In this document: one piece after another, positions 1 to 8,410 of the stretch
How the letters are laid out: each line of letters begins with the position of its first letter
Position numbering within the stretch: the first letter of the stretch is position 1
Assembly (NCBI GenBank): GCA_963759375.1
Contig: CAVWYY010000003.1
Span: forward strand, 248,001 to 312,000
DNA from: DASSUW01 sp963759375
Lineage (GTDB): Bacteria > Actinomycetota > Thermoleophilia > Solirubrobacterales > Solirubrobacteraceae
Length of the DNA: 64,000 bases
Direction of reading: 5' to 3'
Notes under the pieces: generated by a model
Seen by the model: the letters and a program-made list of their open reading frames with translations, nothing else
What the model was told of the DNA's origin: nothing
Databases searched by the model: none
Position numbers and translations under genes: made by a program

Positions 1-717
1 CTGCACGACCACGGCGTCACGACGATGTTCATCGCCAACCGCCGGCGCGACCGCGCGATCGCCCTCGCCCAGCAGTTCGGCGGCAGCTCGGGCTCGTTCG
101 ACGCGCTGCCGTCCGAGCTCGCGCGCGCGGACATCGTGATCTCCTCCACGTCCTCACCCCACGCGCTGCTGGGCGCCGAGGAGCTGGCGATGGTGATCGC
201 CGAGCGCAGCGGCCGCCCGCTGCTGCTGGTGGACCTCGCGGTGCCGCGCGACATCGACCCGGCGTGCGCCGAGCTGCCAGGCGTGACGCTGCTCGACATC
301 GACGGGCTACAGGCGCAGGTGCGCCGCCACATCTCGGTCCGCCAGGCGGAGGCCCGCAGCGCCGAGGGCATCGTCGAGGAGGAGATCCAGGCGTTCGCGG
401 GCTGGCTCGGCTCGCTCGAGGTGATGCCGACCGTGACCGCGCTGCGCGAGCGCGGCGACGCGGTCGTCGCCCAGGTGCTGGCCGAGAACGAGGGGCGCTG
501 GGAGTCGCTCAGCGAGCGCGACCGCAAGCGGGTGGAGGCGCTCGCGAAGGCCATCGCCAAGCGTCTGCTGCACGAGCCGACGATGCGCGCCAAGGGCCTC
601 GACGCCGCCCATCGCCACGCGCGCCTGCAGCTCCTGCGCGAGCTCTTCGGGCTCGAGGACGCCGCGGCCGAGGCGGAGGAGCACGCCGCCGAGATCCGCG
701 CGCTGCGGCCCCGTTGA
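1..717 (+). CDS. hemA: Glutamyl-tRNA reductase, C-terminal part (5' end outside window)
   Basis: First committed step of C5-pathway tetrapyrrole synthesis: NADPH reduction of glutamyl-tRNA to glutamate-1-semialdehyde. The frame is open from base 1, so the gene enters from the left and only the last 238 residues are visible. They begin inside the NADPH-binding Rossmann domain (FIANRRRDRAIALAQQFGG, then VISSTSSPHALLG and LLVDLAVPRDIDPA). The helical dimerisation domain follows, with the family's RERGD and KRLLHEPT stretches. The stop overlaps the TTG start of hemC by 4 bp (TTGA), so hemA, hemC and cobA/hemD are translationally coupled. The catalytic Cys of the N-terminal domain lies outside the window. 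Confidence 0.93.
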   Translation: MHDHGVTTMFIANRRRDRAIALAQQFGGSSGSFDALPSELARADIVISSTSSPHALLGAEELAMVIAERSGRPLLLVDLAVPRDIDPACAELPGVTLLDIDGLQAQVRRHISVRQAEARSAEGIVEEEIQAFAGWLGSLEVMPTVTALRERGDAVVAQVLAENEGRWESLSERDRKRVEALAKAIAKRLLHEPTMRAKGLDAAHRHARLQLLRELFGLEDAAAEAEEHAAEIRALRPR

Positions 718-1589
718 CCCTGCGGATCGGGACGCGCGGCAGCGCGCTCGCCCTCGCCCAGGCGCGGACGGTGGCCGGAGCGCTCGCCGAGCCCTCGGAG
801 CTCGTCACCATCACGACGACCGGCGACGTCGACCGCGCGCGGGGCGACAAGTCGCGCTGGGTGGGCGCACTCGAGGCTGCGCTGCTGGCCGGCGAGATCG
901 ACCTCGCGGTGCACTCCGCCAAGGACGTGCCCGGCGACCTCGCTCCCGGCACCGCGCTCGTCGCCGCGCCGCGGCGGGGCGACCCGTACGACGTGCTGGT
1001 GGGTGAGCACGCGCTGGAGCACGTGCGCGAGGGCGCGCGCGTGGGCACGAGCGCGCTGCGCCGCCGCGCGCAGCTGCTGGCCGTGCGGCCGGACCTCGAC
1101 GTGGTCGAGCTGCGCGGGAACGTCGACACCCGGCTGGCGAAGCAGAAGGCGGGCGAGGTGGAGGTGCTGGTGCTCGCGGCCGCCGGGCTCGACCGGCTCG
1201 GGCGGCGCCGCGAGGCGGGCGGCGAGCTGCACGGCGAGGTGTTCGTGCCCGCGCCCGGCCAGGGGACGATCGTGGTCCAGGCGCGGACCGGGAGCGCCGC
1301 CGGGGATGTCGCTGCCGCTGCCGGGCATGCGCGCACCATGGCATGGCTTTCCGGCGAGCGGGCCGTTGTGCGTGAATTGGAAGCCACTTGTCACACACCT
1401 GTGGGAGTGCACGCGGATTCCGCGCGCATTCGCGGGTTCGCCGGGCTCCCCGACGGGTCGCAGTGGCTGCTCGACGAGGTGCCCGCGGGCGACGATCCCG
1501 AGGCGTCCGGCCGCGAGCTCGCGCGGCGGATGCTCGCCGCCGGGGCCGCCGACCTGCTGCGCCAGGCAGAGGCGCTGGCGGCCCGGTGA
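714..1589 (+). CDS. hemC: Hydroxymethylbilane synthase (porphobilinogen deaminase)
   Basis: Polymerises four porphobilinogens to hydroxymethylbilane. The 291-residue product has the usual family length. It starts LTLRIGTRGSALALAQAR, and the TTG at 714 overlaps the hemA stop; upstream in-frame sequence is shadow of hemA. Family motifs are HSAKDVP, GTSALRRRAQL, LRGNVDTRL and PAPGQG. Cys 226 in ELEATCHTPVG is the expected attachment site of the dipyrromethane cofactor. A short patch around 1309-1440 uses codons rare in the neighbours (gaa ttg, act tgt, aca cct). The stop overlaps the GTG start of the next gene by 4 bp. Confidence 0.94.
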   Translation: MTLRIGTRGSALALAQARTVAGALAEPSELVTITTTGDVDRARGDKSRWVGALEAALLAGEIDLAVHSAKDVPGDLAPGTALVAAPRRGDPYDVLVGEHALEHVREGARVGTSALRRRAQLLAVRPDLDVVELRGNVDTRLAKQKAGEVEVLVLAAAGLDRLGRRREAGGELHGEVFVPAPGQGTIVVQARTGSAAGDVAAAAGHARTMAWLSGERAVVRELEATCHTPVGVHADSARIRGFAGLPDGSQWLLDEVPAGDDPEASGRELARRMLAAGAADLLRQAEALAAR

Positions 1590-3037
1590 CCGGCACGGTG
1601 CATCTCGTCGGCGCGGGACCCGGCGACCCCGGGCTGCTCACGGTGCGCGCCGTCGAGCTGATCGCGGGCGCCGACGTGATCCTCTACGACCGCCTGATCC
1701 CGCCCGAGGCGCTCGCGCACGCGCGCGCGGACGCGGAGGTGATCTACGTCGGCAAGCAGGGCGAAGGCCCGCAGTTCCCCCAGGACGACACGCACGCGCT
1801 GCTGCTCGAGCACGCACGCGCAGGGCGCACGGTCGTCCGGCTCAAGGGCGGCGACCCGTTCGTGTTCGGCCGCGGCGGTGAGGAGGCGCTGGTGCTGCAC
1901 GAGGCCGGCATCCCGTTCGAGGTCGTGCCGGGTGTGACCGCCGGCGTCGCCGCGCCGGCCTATGCGGGAATCCCGGTCACGCACCGCGAGCTGGCCAGCG
2001 GCGTCGCGTTCGTCACCGGCCACGAGAACCCGGACAAGCCGGACACGGCGATCGACTGGCCCGCCCTCGCCCGCTTCCCGGGCACGCTCGTCTTCTACAT
2101 GGGCGTGCGCACGCTGCCGAGGATCGCCGAGCGCCTCGTCGCCGAGGGCCGGCCTGCCGATGAGCCGGTGGCGGTGGTCGAGCGCGGCACCCTCCCCGGT
2201 CAGCGCACGCTCCTGGCCACCCTGGCCGACGTCGCCGAGCGGGCGGAGGCGGAGCGCATCCGCGCGCCGGCCATCACGCTCGTCGGCGAGGTCGCACGGC
2301 TGCGCAGCGACCTGGCGTGGCTCGAGGCGCGCCCGCTGCACGGCCGTACCGTCGCAGTCACGCGCGCGCGGGCGCAGGCGAGCGCACTGGCCGCGCGGCT
2401 GCGCGCGCTCGGAGCGAACGTGGTCGAGGCGCCGGCGATCCGGATCGAGCCGCTCGACACTCCGCTGCCGCCGGTGCGCGACTACGACCTCGTGTGCGTG
2501 ACATCGCCGAACGGCGCCGAGCTGCTGCTCGACCGCCTACGCGACGCGCGCGAGCTGGCCGGCGTGACGGTCGCCGCGATCGGGCCGGGCACGGCCCGCG
2601 CCCTGCGCGCCCGCGGCGTCGAGCCGGACGTGGTCCCCGAGCGCGCAGTGGCGGAGGGCCTGGTCGAGGCGCTCGCGGACGTGCCTGTGCAGCGCGCGTT
2701 GGTCGCCCGCGCCGCCGAGGGCCGCGACGTGCTGCCCGACGCCCTGCGCGAGCGCGGTGCCCATGTCGACGTGGTCGCGCTGTACGAGACGGTGGCCGAG
2801 CCGCTCGGCGACGACACGCGCGCGGCCGCCGCGGCGGCGGACTACCTGCTGTTCACCTCCGCGTCGTCGGTGCGCTTCTATGCGCGCGCCGGCGGATCGC
2901 TCGAAGGCCCGCGGCTGGTCTCGATCGGCCCGGCGACCAGCGCCGAGCTGCGCGAGCACGGCGCCGAGCCGGATCTCGAGGCCGAGCCGCACACGCCCGA
3001 CGGAATGGTCGATGCTGTGGTCCGCGATGGCGGCTAG
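1586..3037 (+). CDS. cobA-hemD: Uroporphyrinogen-III C-methyltransferase / uroporphyrinogen-III synthase fusion
   Basis: A 483-residue bifunctional protein. Residues 1 to about 245 are a SUMT domain that methylates uroporphyrinogen III towards precorrin-2 (sirohaem/cobalamin branch): VGAGPGDPGLLT, LKGGDPFVFGRGGEE, VTAGVAAPAYAGIPVTHR. From about 250 to the end is a HemD domain that closes hydroxymethylbilane to uroporphyrinogen III (AVTRARAQASALAARL, CVTSPNGAELLL, LFTSASSVRFY). The order SUMT-HemD directly after hemC is common in Gram-positive bacteria. The GTG at 1586 overlaps the hemC stop; the frame is open further upstream but that is hemC shadow. The 3' end overlaps the next gene by 11 bp. 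Confidence 0.94.
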   Translation: MTGTVHLVGAGPGDPGLLTVRAVELIAGADVILYDRLIPPEALAHARADAEVIYVGKQGEGPQFPQDDTHALLLEHARAGRTVVRLKGGDPFVFGRGGEEALVLHEAGIPFEVVPGVTAGVAAPAYAGIPVTHRELASGVAFVTGHENPDKPDTAIDWPALARFPGTLVFYMGVRTLPRIAERLVAEGRPADEPVAVVERGTLPGQRTLLATLADVAERAEAERIRAPAITLVGEVARLRSDLAWLEARPLHGRTVAVTRARAQASALAARLRALGANVVEAPAIRIEPLDTPLPPVRDYDLVCVTSPNGAELLLDRLRDARELAGVTVAAIGPGTARALRARGVEPDVVPERAVAEGLVEALADVPVQRALVARAAEGRDVLPDALRERGAHVDVVALYETVAEPLGDDTRAAAAAADYLLFTSASSVRFYARAGGSLEGPRLVSIGPATSAELREHGAEPDLEAEPHTPDGMVDAVVRDGG

Positions 3038-3839
3038 ACCGATCAGCTTCCTCTCCGACTACGGGCTCTCCGACGAGTTCGTCGGCGTCGTCCACGGCGT
3101 GATCGCGGGCATCTGCCCGGAGGCGCGGGTGATCGACCTCGGGCACGGGATTCCCCGGCACGACGTGCAGGCCGGAGCGCTGGCGCTGGTGCGCGCGCTC
3201 CCGTACGTGCCCGCCGGCGTGCACCTCGCGGTCGTCGACCCCGAGGTCGGCGCGCGGCGACGTGCGATCGCGCTGCGGACCGCGGACGAGGACCGCTTCC
3301 TCGTCGGGCCGGACAACGGCCTGCTGATCCCGGCGGCGGAGCGTTTCGGCGGTGTGGCCGAGGCGGTGGAGATCTCCTCGTCGCCGTGGCGGCTCGAGCC
3401 GGTGTCGGCGACGTTCCACGGCCGCGACGTGTTCGCCCCGGTCGCCGCACGGCTGGCCTGCGGCGCGCCGCTCGCCTCGGCCGGCGAGCCAGTCGAGTCC
3501 GGCGAGCTCGTGGTGCTCGTGCGCAGCGAGCCCCGCCAGGAGGAGGACGCGCTCGTCGTCCACGTCGTCGGCACCGACACGTTCGGCAACGCGATGCTCG
3601 ACGCCGCGCACGATGACCTCATGGGCTCGGGCCTCCGGCTCGGCGACGCGGTGGCGGCACGGGCGGGCGGGCGCCGCGTGCGCGGTGTGGTCGCGCGCAC
3701 GTTCAGCGACGTCGGCAGCGGCGACCTGCTCGTCTACGAGGACGCCGGCGGCGCGCTCGCGCTCGCCGTCAACGGCGGCGACGCCGCGGCGCTGCTGGGC
3801 CTGCGAGCGGGCGACGAGGTGCGGCTGGAGCGCGCGTGA
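3027..3839 (+). CDS. SAM hydroxide adenosyltransferase (DUF62, SAM hydrolase)
   Basis: A 270-residue member of the fluorinase/chlorinase fold family whose ordinary members split S-adenosylmethionine to adenosine and methionine using hydroxide. Family signatures are seen in order: FLSDYGLSDEFVG, HGIPRHDVQAGA, VVDPEVG (usually DPGVG), FLVGPDNGLL, ATFHGRDVFAP, and DTFGNAML near the C-terminal domain. I chose ATG 3027 inside the end of hemD; ATG 3012 in the same frame is an alternative. It is coupled to birA through a GTGA overlap. A halogenase activity is unlikely, but the family cannot be split further from sequence alone. Confidence 0.85.
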   Translation: MAARPISFLSDYGLSDEFVGVVHGVIAGICPEARVIDLGHGIPRHDVQAGALALVRALPYVPAGVHLAVVDPEVGARRRAIALRTADEDRFLVGPDNGLLIPAAERFGGVAEAVEISSSPWRLEPVSATFHGRDVFAPVAARLACGAPLASAGEPVESGELVVLVRSEPRQEEDALVVHVVGTDTFGNAMLDAAHDDLMGSGLRLGDAVAARAGGRRVRGVVARTFSDVGSGDLLVYEDAGGALALAVNGGDAAALLGLRAGDEVRLERA

Positions 3840-4522
3840 CGCTCGGCCGGCCACGACTGCACCTGCGCGAGACGACGTCGACCAACGAGCGCGCCCGGGA
3901 GCTGGCCGCGCGCGGCGCGCCGCACGGGACGTTGGTCACCGCCGGGGTCCAGACCGCCGGCCGCGGGCGCCAGGGCCGCACGTGGACCGCGCCGCCGGGC
4001 AGCGCGCTGCTGCTGTCGCTCGTGCTGCGCGAGTCGGACGCGCTGACGCCGCTGCGCGCCGGTCTCGCGGTCGCCGACCTGGCCGGCGGCGCCGCTCACG
4101 TGAAGTGGCCGAACGACGTGCTGGTCGACGGCCGCAAGGTTGCCGGAATCCTGGTCGAGGGCCGCCCTCAGGAGGGCTGGGCGGTGCTGGGCATCGGCGT
4201 CAACGCCGCGCTCTCGCTCGACGATCTGCCGGAGGAGCTGCGCGCGACGGCCGGCACGCTCGGGCGGTCGCCGCGGGAGATCGAGGGCGCGCTGGGCGAG
4301 CTGCTCGCCGCGCTCGATCGTCGGCTCGATGAGCCGGTCGGGGACGCGCTCGCCGCCCTGCGCGAGCGCGACGCGCTGCTCGACCGCGCCGTGGCGTGGG
4401 CGGGCGGCGAGGGCGTCGGCGCCGGGATCGGCGACGGCGGCGAGCTGCTCGTGCGGCGGGCCGATGGGATGGTGGTCGGCCTCGAGGCCGGCGAGGTGCA
4501 CCTGCGAACTGCGGCAGGGTAG
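3836..4522 (+). CDS. birA: Biotin--[acetyl-CoA-carboxylase] ligase
   Basis: Attaches biotin to the biotin carboxyl carrier protein through biotinyl-AMP. The 228-residue product holds the catalytic core and a small C-terminal domain: ETTSTNERARELA, QTAGRGRQGRTW (adenylate loop), HVKWPNDVLVDGRKVAGILVE. There is no N-terminal winged helix, so this is a group I ligase that should not repress biotin genes. The GTG start at 3836 overlaps the stop of the SAM hydrolase (GTGA). It is the last gene of the rightward block and faces the helicase gene. Confidence 0.92.
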   Translation: MTLGRPRLHLRETTSTNERARELAARGAPHGTLVTAGVQTAGRGRQGRTWTAPPGSALLLSLVLRESDALTPLRAGLAVADLAGGAAHVKWPNDVLVDGRKVAGILVEGRPQEGWAVLGIGVNAALSLDDLPEELRATAGTLGRSPREIEGALGELLAALDRRLDEPVGDALAALRERDALLDRAVAWAGGEGVGAGIGDGGELLVRRADGMVVGLEAGEVHLRTAAG

Positions 4523-4550
4523 GGAACGGGAGCGCCCGCGCCGCGGCAAC

Positions 4551-4595
4551 GATTGTCGACTTTGTCGGCCATACGCCGATTAGACTCCGACAATC
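4551..4595. terminator. Dyad in the convergent birA/helicase gap
   Basis: GATTGTCG (4551-4558) and CGACAATC (4588-4595) form a perfect 8-bp inverted repeat across a 29-nt spacer, in the 102-bp gap where birA (+) and the helicase gene (-) end. The sequence GCGCCGCGGC also occurs on both sides. A bidirectional terminator is the plain reading. There is no T-run, so this rests on position and symmetry only. Confidence 0.4.
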
Positions 4596-4624
4596 ACTGC
4601 GCCGCGGCCGACCCCGCCGACCCC

Positions 4625-7600
4625 CTAGGCGACTTCGTCGCCCGCGGGGCGCTCGGCGGCCTCGCGGACCGCGGCGCGGACGGCCTCCGAGGCCGCCTCG
4701 AGCGGGTTGGGCGCGCCGCCGTTCGGCGTCGGCTCGCTCTTCGGCCGGGGAGTGCGCGACGGCGTCGGCGCCCCCTTGGCCGCCGCGGGCGTGCGGCGGC
4801 GCGGCTTGGCGGCAGGCTTCTTCGCTGCCTTGCGGGTCGGCTTGGCCGGCGCCTCGTCCGACGAGGCGGCCTTCTTGCGGCGGGAACGAGCCGGCTTCGA
4901 CGGCGCAGCCTCGGTCGTGGCGTCCGACGTCGTCGCCGCGGGCTCGGCGCCCGATCGCGCCGGCTTCGCCGCGGCCTTGCGGCGCGACCGCTTCGGCTTG
5001 ACGTCGACCGACTCGTGCGCGGACGGCTCGGGCGCCACCGCGGCGGGCTCGGCGTCCGGGTCGATCGTCACCTTGCGGCGCCGCGACGGCTTCGGCTCAT
5101 CCGAGGCGACCGGCTCCGGATCGGCGTCGACCTTCCGGCGCCGCGAGCGCTTCGGCTTCGGCCGAGCCTCCTCGCCGACCACGGCCTCGCCGGACACGGT
5201 CTCGGCGACCTCCGTCGCCGCGGCCACGGCCTCGGGCGCCGCGGCCTCGGCCGCGCCGCCGCCCTTCTTGCGCCGGCGGCGCTTGGACTTGCCACGGCCC
5301 TTCGGGAAGTTGCGCAGCAGCTCGCGCGCCAGCGCGGCGGGCTTGCGGGACATCCGGGTGCGGGCGCCGTTGACGACCTCGCCGGCCTCGGCGGTGTGCG
5401 GGAGCGCCGCCGCCAGCAGCGCCGCAGCCAGCCGGCGGTCCTGCTGCCGCGCCGCGTGCACGAGGCGCCGGGCGTTGCGGGCGTGGGCGCCGCCGGACGA
5501 GTTGACCAGCAGGCCGAGCAGGCGCTTGGTCTCCGGCCAGCGCTGCACCGCGTACTCCTCGTGGACGTCGCGCGTCATGTTCGCGCAGCGCCAGATCCAG
5601 TTGTTCGCCTGATCGCGGCGGCCGATCTTCTTCTCGGCCAGCGCCTGGAGCACGACCTTCACGCCCTCGCGCTTGTCGTCGCGCGGCCACGTCTCCACGA
5701 AGTCCAGCGCGCGGTCGAACGCCTCGGCGTCGCGGCCGGCGGCGACCTCCTGGAGCGCCTTGAGCCGCAGCTGCGGGTTCTTGTTGCGCTCGACCGCCGT
5801 GGTCAGGAACGTGCGCTTGAGCTCGCCGCCCTGGTCGAAGTGGAGCATCGCCCGCGCGCGCCGCCAGCCGGTGGGCGCCACCCGGGCGCCGGCCAGCGCG
5901 GCCCACTGGACCTGCTCGCCGTAGTCCAGGTGCTCGACGGCGATCCGCCACAGCTCGCGCTCGAAGACCTCGATCCGGCGGTTCTCGTCGGCGGTCACCG
6001 GGAGCACGCGGCGCTCGACGCGCAGGCGCCGGCCGCGGCCGCGGCGCACCGGGCCGACGACGATCGCGCCGCCGCGGTACACGTCGCGGTCGAGCAGCGA
6101 GTGCAGCGTCACGACCGGGTCGTCGTGCTTGGTCGCCGGATGCACGAAGTCGACGACGATGCCCGCCTCCTTGCCCGGCTGGCGGCGGGTGACGCGGCCG
6201 ACGCGCTGCTGGTAGATGCGGCGCGAGGCGGTCGGCGCCAGGTGCATGCAGACGGTGGCGCGCGGCGAGTTCCAGCCCTCGGCGAGCAGCTGCGCGTTGA
6301 CCAGCACGTCGATGTCGCCGCGCTCGTAGCGGGCGAGGATGTTCGCCAGCTCGCGCTTGGGCGTCTCGCCGGAGACGGCCATCGCCTTCAGGCCGACGTC
6401 GCGGAACGCCTCGGCGACGTTGTACGCGTGGCGCACGCCGGCGGCGTACACGACGCCGGGCACGCCGTTGAAGCGCGTCTTGTAGAGGTCGGCGATCGCG
6501 AGGTTGAACGGCAGCTGGTCCAGCAGCTCGGCCAGCAGCTCCTGGTCGAACTCGGTGTCGACCTCGCCGCGCCGCAGTGGCACCTTGGCGATCGTGCGCA
6601 CGCCGGGCCCGGGCGGGATCCGCACGCAGCGCAGCGGGGAGATGACGCCGCGGCGCGCGGCCTGCGCGAGATCGAACCGCGACGTCTGGGTCGGGAAGAG
6701 GTCGGTGACGTGGCGGGCGATCAGCGCGCCCGTCGCGGTCATGCCGATGAAGATCGGCCCCGCCCACTGGCGGATCGACGCCGACGTCTTCTCGCCGAGC
6801 GCGGTGTGCGCCTCGTCGCAGATGACGATGTCGTACGCGTCGGAGATCTTGCCGGCGTTGCGCACGAACCACTGGTAGGTCTCCACCGTCACCGGGCCGT
6901 CCGCGCGGTCCTCGCCCTTGAGCAGCGCCGGCGAGATCCGCTTGGCGTATCCGCGGTCGCGCAGCTCGCCGTGGAACTGGTCGACCAGGTTGCGGCGGTG
7001 GGTGAGGATCAGCACGCCGCCGGTACGCGACGCCTCGACGAAGCCGAGCGCGGCCACGGTCTTGCCCGCGCCGGTCGCGTGCTCGAACCAGAAGCGCTTG
7101 CTGGCGTTCGGGTCCTCGGGCGCCTCCGGGAGCTGGACGTCTTCGTCCTCGCCGCCGGCGAGGCTGTCCTCCCAGTCGATCGGCTCCTCGGGCTCGTCCT
7201 CGTCGTCGTCCTCCTCGCCCGGAATGCCGACCGGCGCGAGCTGCGGGGTGTCCTCCACGTCGCGGTAGCCGTTGCCGTTGCCGTTGCGCTGGGCCTCGGC
7301 GAGCAGGGCGGTGAGCGTGCCCGACAGCGCGTCGACCTGATGGGCCGACAGGACCGTGCCGTCCACGAGGTGCGGCTCGTCCTGGCTCAGCAGCCGCTCG
7401 AGCCCGAGCAGCAGCGAGAAGTTCCGCCGCCAGCCGACGGACGGGACCTTGAGCCCGGCCTCGATCTCCGCCAGCGCGGCGTCGAGCGCGCGACGGTGCG
7501 CGGTGCCGGGTGCGAGCAGGGCAGCGGCGTCCTCGCCCTCGGAGAGGAACGGTTCGCGGGTGAACTTGGACGCCCGCTCGATCGCGTCGGTTGATGGAAG

Positions 7601-7639
7601 GGGCGTGGCCGTCGTGGCCACTGGCGTAGTTTCAGCCAT
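4625..7639 (-). CDS. DEAD/DEAH-box superfamily 2 helicase with long basic C-terminal tail
   Basis: A 1004-residue SF2 helicase/translocase of unknown substrate. An N-terminal region of about 180 residues ends in an acidic stretch (GEEDDDEDEPEE). Then come Walker A HATGAGKT (about residues 187-194), ILTHRRNL (Ia), CDEAHTALG (DEAH, motif II), GMTATG (III), VLVNAQLLAEGWN (V) and QQRVGRVTRR (VI). About 300 helical residues follow with no motif I recognise. From about residue 780 to the end is a low-complexity tail of Lys, Arg, Ala, Pro and Ser with repeated PKRSRRR/PSRRRK/KPARS blocks, like histone H1 or bacterial Hc1 tails. I start at ATG 7639; the open frame beyond it overlaps the divergent tlpA gene. 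Role in DNA repair, restriction or nucleoid remodelling is open. Confidence 0.8.
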   Translation of the reverse strand: MAETTPVATTATPLPSTDAIERASKFTREPFLSEGEDAAALLAPGTAHRRALDAALAEIEAGLKVPSVGWRRNFSLLLGLERLLSQDEPHLVDGTVLSAHQVDALSGTLTALLAEAQRNGNGNGYRDVEDTPQLAPVGIPGEEDDDEDEPEEPIDWEDSLAGGEDEDVQLPEAPEDPNASKRFWFEHATGAGKTVAALGFVEASRTGGVLILTHRRNLVDQFHGELRDRGYAKRISPALLKGEDRADGPVTVETYQWFVRNAGKISDAYDIVICDEAHTALGEKTSASIRQWAGPIFIGMTATGALIARHVTDLFPTQTSRFDLAQAARRGVISPLRCVRIPPGPGVRTIAKVPLRRGEVDTEFDQELLAELLDQLPFNLAIADLYKTRFNGVPGVVYAAGVRHAYNVAEAFRDVGLKAMAVSGETPKRELANILARYERGDIDVLVNAQLLAEGWNSPRATVCMHLAPTASRRIYQQRVGRVTRRQPGKEAGIVVDFVHPATKHDDPVVTLHSLLDRDVYRGGAIVVGPVRRGRGRRLRVERRVLPVTADENRRIEVFERELWRIAVEHLDYGEQVQWAALAGARVAPTGWRRARAMLHFDQGGELKRTFLTTAVERNKNPQLRLKALQEVAAGRDAEAFDRALDFVETWPRDDKREGVKVVLQALAEKKIGRRDQANNWIWRCANMTRDVHEEYAVQRWPETKRLLGLLVNSSGGAHARNARRLVHAARQQDRRLAAALLAAALPHTAEAGEVVNGARTRMSRKPAALARELLRNFPKGRGKSKRRRRKKGGGAAEAAAPEAVAAATEVAETVSGEAVVGEEARPKPKRSRRRKVDADPEPVASDEPKPSRRRKVTIDPDAEPAAVAPEPSAHESVDVKPKRSRRKAAAKPARSGAEPAATTSDATTEAAPSKPARSRRKKAASSDEAPAKPTRKAAKKPAAKPRRRTPAAAKGAPTPSRTPRPKSEPTPNGGAPNPLEAASEAVRAAVREAAERPAGDEVA

Positions 7640-7776
7640 GAAAGGCGGATTTGGGTGTGAGAACGCCGTAGCGGGTCTGATCCCGCACGGCTTCACCGGC
7701 TGCGGGGTGACTCTGCGCTCAGAGAGGCCGTGTACTGCGCGCCGGCTCTCGAATCGGTCGTCCCCGCGAGGTACCT

Positions 7777-7783
7777 CTATTAC
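7777..7783. promoter_or_regulatory. Overlapping divergent -10 boxes (helicase and tlpA)
   Basis: In the 189-bp divergent gap, CTATTAC reads as a -10 hexamer in both directions: TATTAC towards tlpA and TAATAG towards the helicase. It is one of the few AT-rich spots in this gap. The transcripts would then carry leaders of about 40 nt (tlpA) and 130 nt (helicase). The -35 boxes are not convincing. Confidence 0.3.
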
Positions 7784-7828
7784 AGCAGATCGGGCGGCAC
7801 CTCGGCCCATCTGCCACTCTGATGCGGA

Positions 7829-8410
7829 ATGCGGCGCCTCCTTGTCCCCCTCGTCGGCATCGCGCTCGTGGTCGTCCTCGTCATCGGTCTGACACAGGCC
7901 GGGAGCAAGTCCGACGACGGTGACGCCGCGGCCGAGTTCGACCCGCAGGCGGCGCGTGCGGAGCTCGCCGAAGCGCCGGCGCCACTGGCCTCGTTGTACG
8001 CGCAGCCGAGCGCGATCCTCGAGGGCGGCAAGGCGGCATTCGACAAGCGGGTCGACGGCCTCGCCGGTCACCCGCTGGTGATCAACAAGTGGGCGTCCTG
8101 GTGCCGCCCCTGCCGCGCCGAGTTCCCGGTCTTCCAGCAGGTCGCGACCGCCCGCGGCAAGCGCGTCGCCTTCCTGGGCATCAACGGCGGCGACAAGCTG
8201 CCCGCCGCGAAGAAGTTCCTCGCGGAGCACCCGCTGCCGTACCCGTCCTACGAGGATCCCGGCGAGGACATCTCGCGCGACCGCAAGGTCCCGAAGAACT
8301 ACCCCATGACGCTGTTCATCGACGAGCGCGGGAAGACCGCGTTCATCCATGCGGGCGAGTACACGTCGCCGGCCGACCTCGAAGCCGACATCGACCGCTA
8401 CCTCGGGTGA
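7829..8410 (+). CDS. TlpA/ResA-like membrane-anchored thioredoxin
   Basis: A 193-residue extracytoplasmic thiol-disulfide oxidoreductase. Residues 2-23 form a membrane anchor (RRLLVPLVGIALVVVLVIGL), followed by a thioredoxin fold with the active site WASWCRPCRAEFP, LGINGGD, and the cis-proline loop NYPMTLFID. The WCxPC form is typical of TlpA/ResA proteins that reduce apocytochrome c or other secreted thiols. Here the neighbours do not point to cytochrome maturation. The stop overlaps the GTG of the galT-like gene by 4 bp. Confidence 0.88.
   Translation: MRRLLVPLVGIALVVVLVIGLTQAGSKSDDGDAAAEFDPQAARAELAEAPAPLASLYAQPSAILEGGKAAFDKRVDGLAGHPLVINKWASWCRPCRAEFPVFQQVATARGKRVAFLGINGGDKLPAAKKFLAEHPLPYPSYEDPGEDISRDRKVPKNYPMTLFIDERGKTAFIHAGEYTSPADLEADIDRYLG

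Noticed and set aside
4553..7594. 1013-residue open frame antisense to the helicase gene
   Set aside because: Composition follows from complementing GC-rich, K/R/A-rich codons; no domain or start signal, and the helicase motifs lie on the other strand.
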